Positions 63,901 to 64,000 of a stretch of 64,000 nt of DNA are shown here, piece by piece; position 1 is the first letter of the stretch; the number at the start of each line of letters is the position of its first letter. Below the pieces are notes generated by a model, which saw only the letters and a program-made list of their open reading frames with translations, was not told the DNA's origin and ran no database searches. Source of the DNA: Paludibacter sp. UBA6032. GTDB taxonomy: Bacteria > Bacteroidota > Bacteroidia > Bacteroidales > Paludibacteraceae. The stretch spans positions 62,001 to 126,000 of the forward strand of contig DIZI01000016.1 in assembly GCA_002427885.1 (NCBI GenBank), in the 5' to 3' direction. The position numbers and the translations under genes were made by a program.

Positions 63901-64000
63901 AATTACTTTTAATGGTGTATTGGAGGTTGGTGATCTGTCAAAGCAATTATCATACACAGTGGCTGACACGTCATATTCAGGACAAAATCTCCTGAGTAAT
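60941..64000 (+). CDS. Giant glycine-rich adhesin-like secreted protein (3' end outside window)
   Basis: I read an uninterrupted frame of 1020 codons from ATG 60941 to the right edge. Signal peptide to about residue 33 (NSFAA), then a G8-like or autotransporter-like motif ATGNWNSTSTWSATSGG and AGDLVTVEGGFTVTVNANT. Long Ser/Thr/Asn-rich beta-strand repeats follow to about residue 480. A glycine-rich domain spans about 490-690 (ITVEAWGGGGQGGT...GGGGGGAYAKGDV). After it come a PKD/Ig-like segment beginning SVCQGSSSATLTYN and a second passenger-like unit (DNWTGAVSTAWESSGNWCGG). A T9SS sorting domain is expected beyond the window but is not visible. Function is probably adhesion. Confidence 0.85.
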   Translation, partial: MKTSTFKFVRINKFLYTSILLFLLHGVTNSFAATRYSVATGNWNSTSTWSATSGGSSGAAVPVAGDLVTVEGGFTVTVNANTASLGSLNINSGSSLNVSSNFTVSSTTIIINGTYINNSTGTITGIISVNASGTYQHNINGGTIPTATWNPASTCNVTGITSTTPTGFNQSFGNFIWNSNSSDIISTDGDMSVQGNFTLSQGIFALSNGQTRNLYISGNYIQTGGVFDFNRAGTTNFNKMYIAGDLTNTLASTPTNGSITTLGAGAQNGEIIFNGSGVQTVNFTKTDAAQWISYTIDASSNVRLASSLQLTGDNSSSIYFANFTVNGILDAGNFSISYLSGGTGATLFTLSSGATLITANTGGIDGSIPASNMTRTFSAGANYTYDGTSAQVTGASLTQNNPRGVTISNSAGVTFSAQTYMDYLDISSGSIVNLGTFTGHTASVLYLSGTAYTAGSWGSSSSVATNKADTCFAATVGYLTLTPVTQSYTTTTDIVIPCGVTSITVEAWGGGGQGGTRNSTGVGGGGGGGAYAKGDVTVTSGNTYTVTVGGGGTSQNGSQIPGGDSYFGDGTTVKAKGGNSVPYNVSTGSTGGSSSSSVGTTKYSGGTGANGSAGSYGGGGGSSAGTVANGVTAINATGATAPSGGGNGGNGRSSSNGNGSPGTPPGGGGGGAYRTTSTRNGGAGGNGLVNITYPTIIPTITLGSNPSVCQGSSSATLTYNATTGCPNQYIISFNATAKTAGFLNVDPTTLPSSPITISIPTGVTPATYNASLTVINSNGFHSSVYAITITVIADNWTGAVSTAWESSGNWCGGVPSSNTDVTIPLVSNQPIIGASITALCNNITISSGATVTIAAGTSPGSAGGLLTIGRTLTNNAGASGIVVKSSSSGPNGSLIFSQPGLNSSVQATIEMYSKAYAANSNPYSAYKWQFFGIPLHTMSPSPTFDGSYVRKYDESGTTSATRWVNQTNGSTLTSFDGYEITQPVAKTITFNGVLEVGDLSKQLSYTVADTSYSGQNLLSN

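Overview
The window is a chromosomal stretch from a member of the Bacteroidota, most likely a Bacteroidales bacterium related to Paludibacter (family-level placement is a guess). Several things support this. There are many proteins of the type IX secretion system (T9SS) world: PorZ, and C-terminal sorting domains on CotH, RCC1, BspA-like and propeller proteins. There is a TamL-type lipoprotein Omp85, a BACON domain, DUF3316 and DUF6588-like proteins, and promoters of the Bacteroidota form (TTG - 18/19 nt - TAnnTTTG). The DNA is AT-rich, with AT-biased spacers. There are no rRNA genes, CRISPR arrays or insertion sequences, and one tRNA.

Layout. 1-4.0 kb: DUF3307 membrane protein, a tiny lipoprotein, SUI1/YciH, a SpoU methyltransferase, an S41 protease lipoprotein and a DUF3316 protein, all on the minus strand. 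4.0-6.4 kb: a compact cassette of three lipoproteins and a radical SAM/SPASM enzyme (rSAM/lipoprotein system). 6.5-12.1 kb: rdgB, then porZ closely followed by a polyisoprenyl-phosphate glycosyltransferase, a small SMR-type flippase and a polytopic membrane protein. 12.2-26.6 kb: housekeeping genes: folE with a SPOR protein, ispD-recG, ndk, an M23/LysM peptidase, ahcY, DsrE-like, TatD-like, a CtpA protease, pnuC, PAP2, a NadR-type kinase, cysE and a THUMP methyltransferase. 26.7 kb: tRNA-Leu(CAA). 27.0-28.8 kb: four small stress/VOC-type proteins.

28.9-43.8 kb is a surface and envelope region. It holds a DUF6588 protein, a 1488-residue CotH/lamin-tail/beta-helix T9SS cargo, a secreted nitroreductase, a membrane-bound AraC regulator, two BspA-type leucine-rich proteins around two small lipoproteins, and a PQQ-like propeller. 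44.0-64.0 kb: transaldolase, a TPR histidine kinase with its NarL-type regulator, an RCC1-repeat T9SS cargo, dnaG, a TYW1-like radical SAM protein, a shortened glycosyltransferase, a ferredoxin-nitroreductase, an Asn/Arg-rich secreted protein, CvpA, RNase HII, tamL divergent from a TrmH methyltransferase, and the first 1020 codons of a giant glycine-rich adhesin that runs off the right edge.

Functional links: PorZ, TamL, the many sorting-domain cargos and the lipid-linked glycosylation genes together describe outer-membrane and surface biogenesis. PnuC plus the NadR-type kinase make an import-and-phosphorylate route for nicotinamide riboside. The most unusual DNA-level signals are two families of intergenic repeats: tandem heptamer arrays close to gene ends and starts, and AGAGAC...GTCTCT palindromes that bracket one BspA gene and also sit in the dnaG leader.
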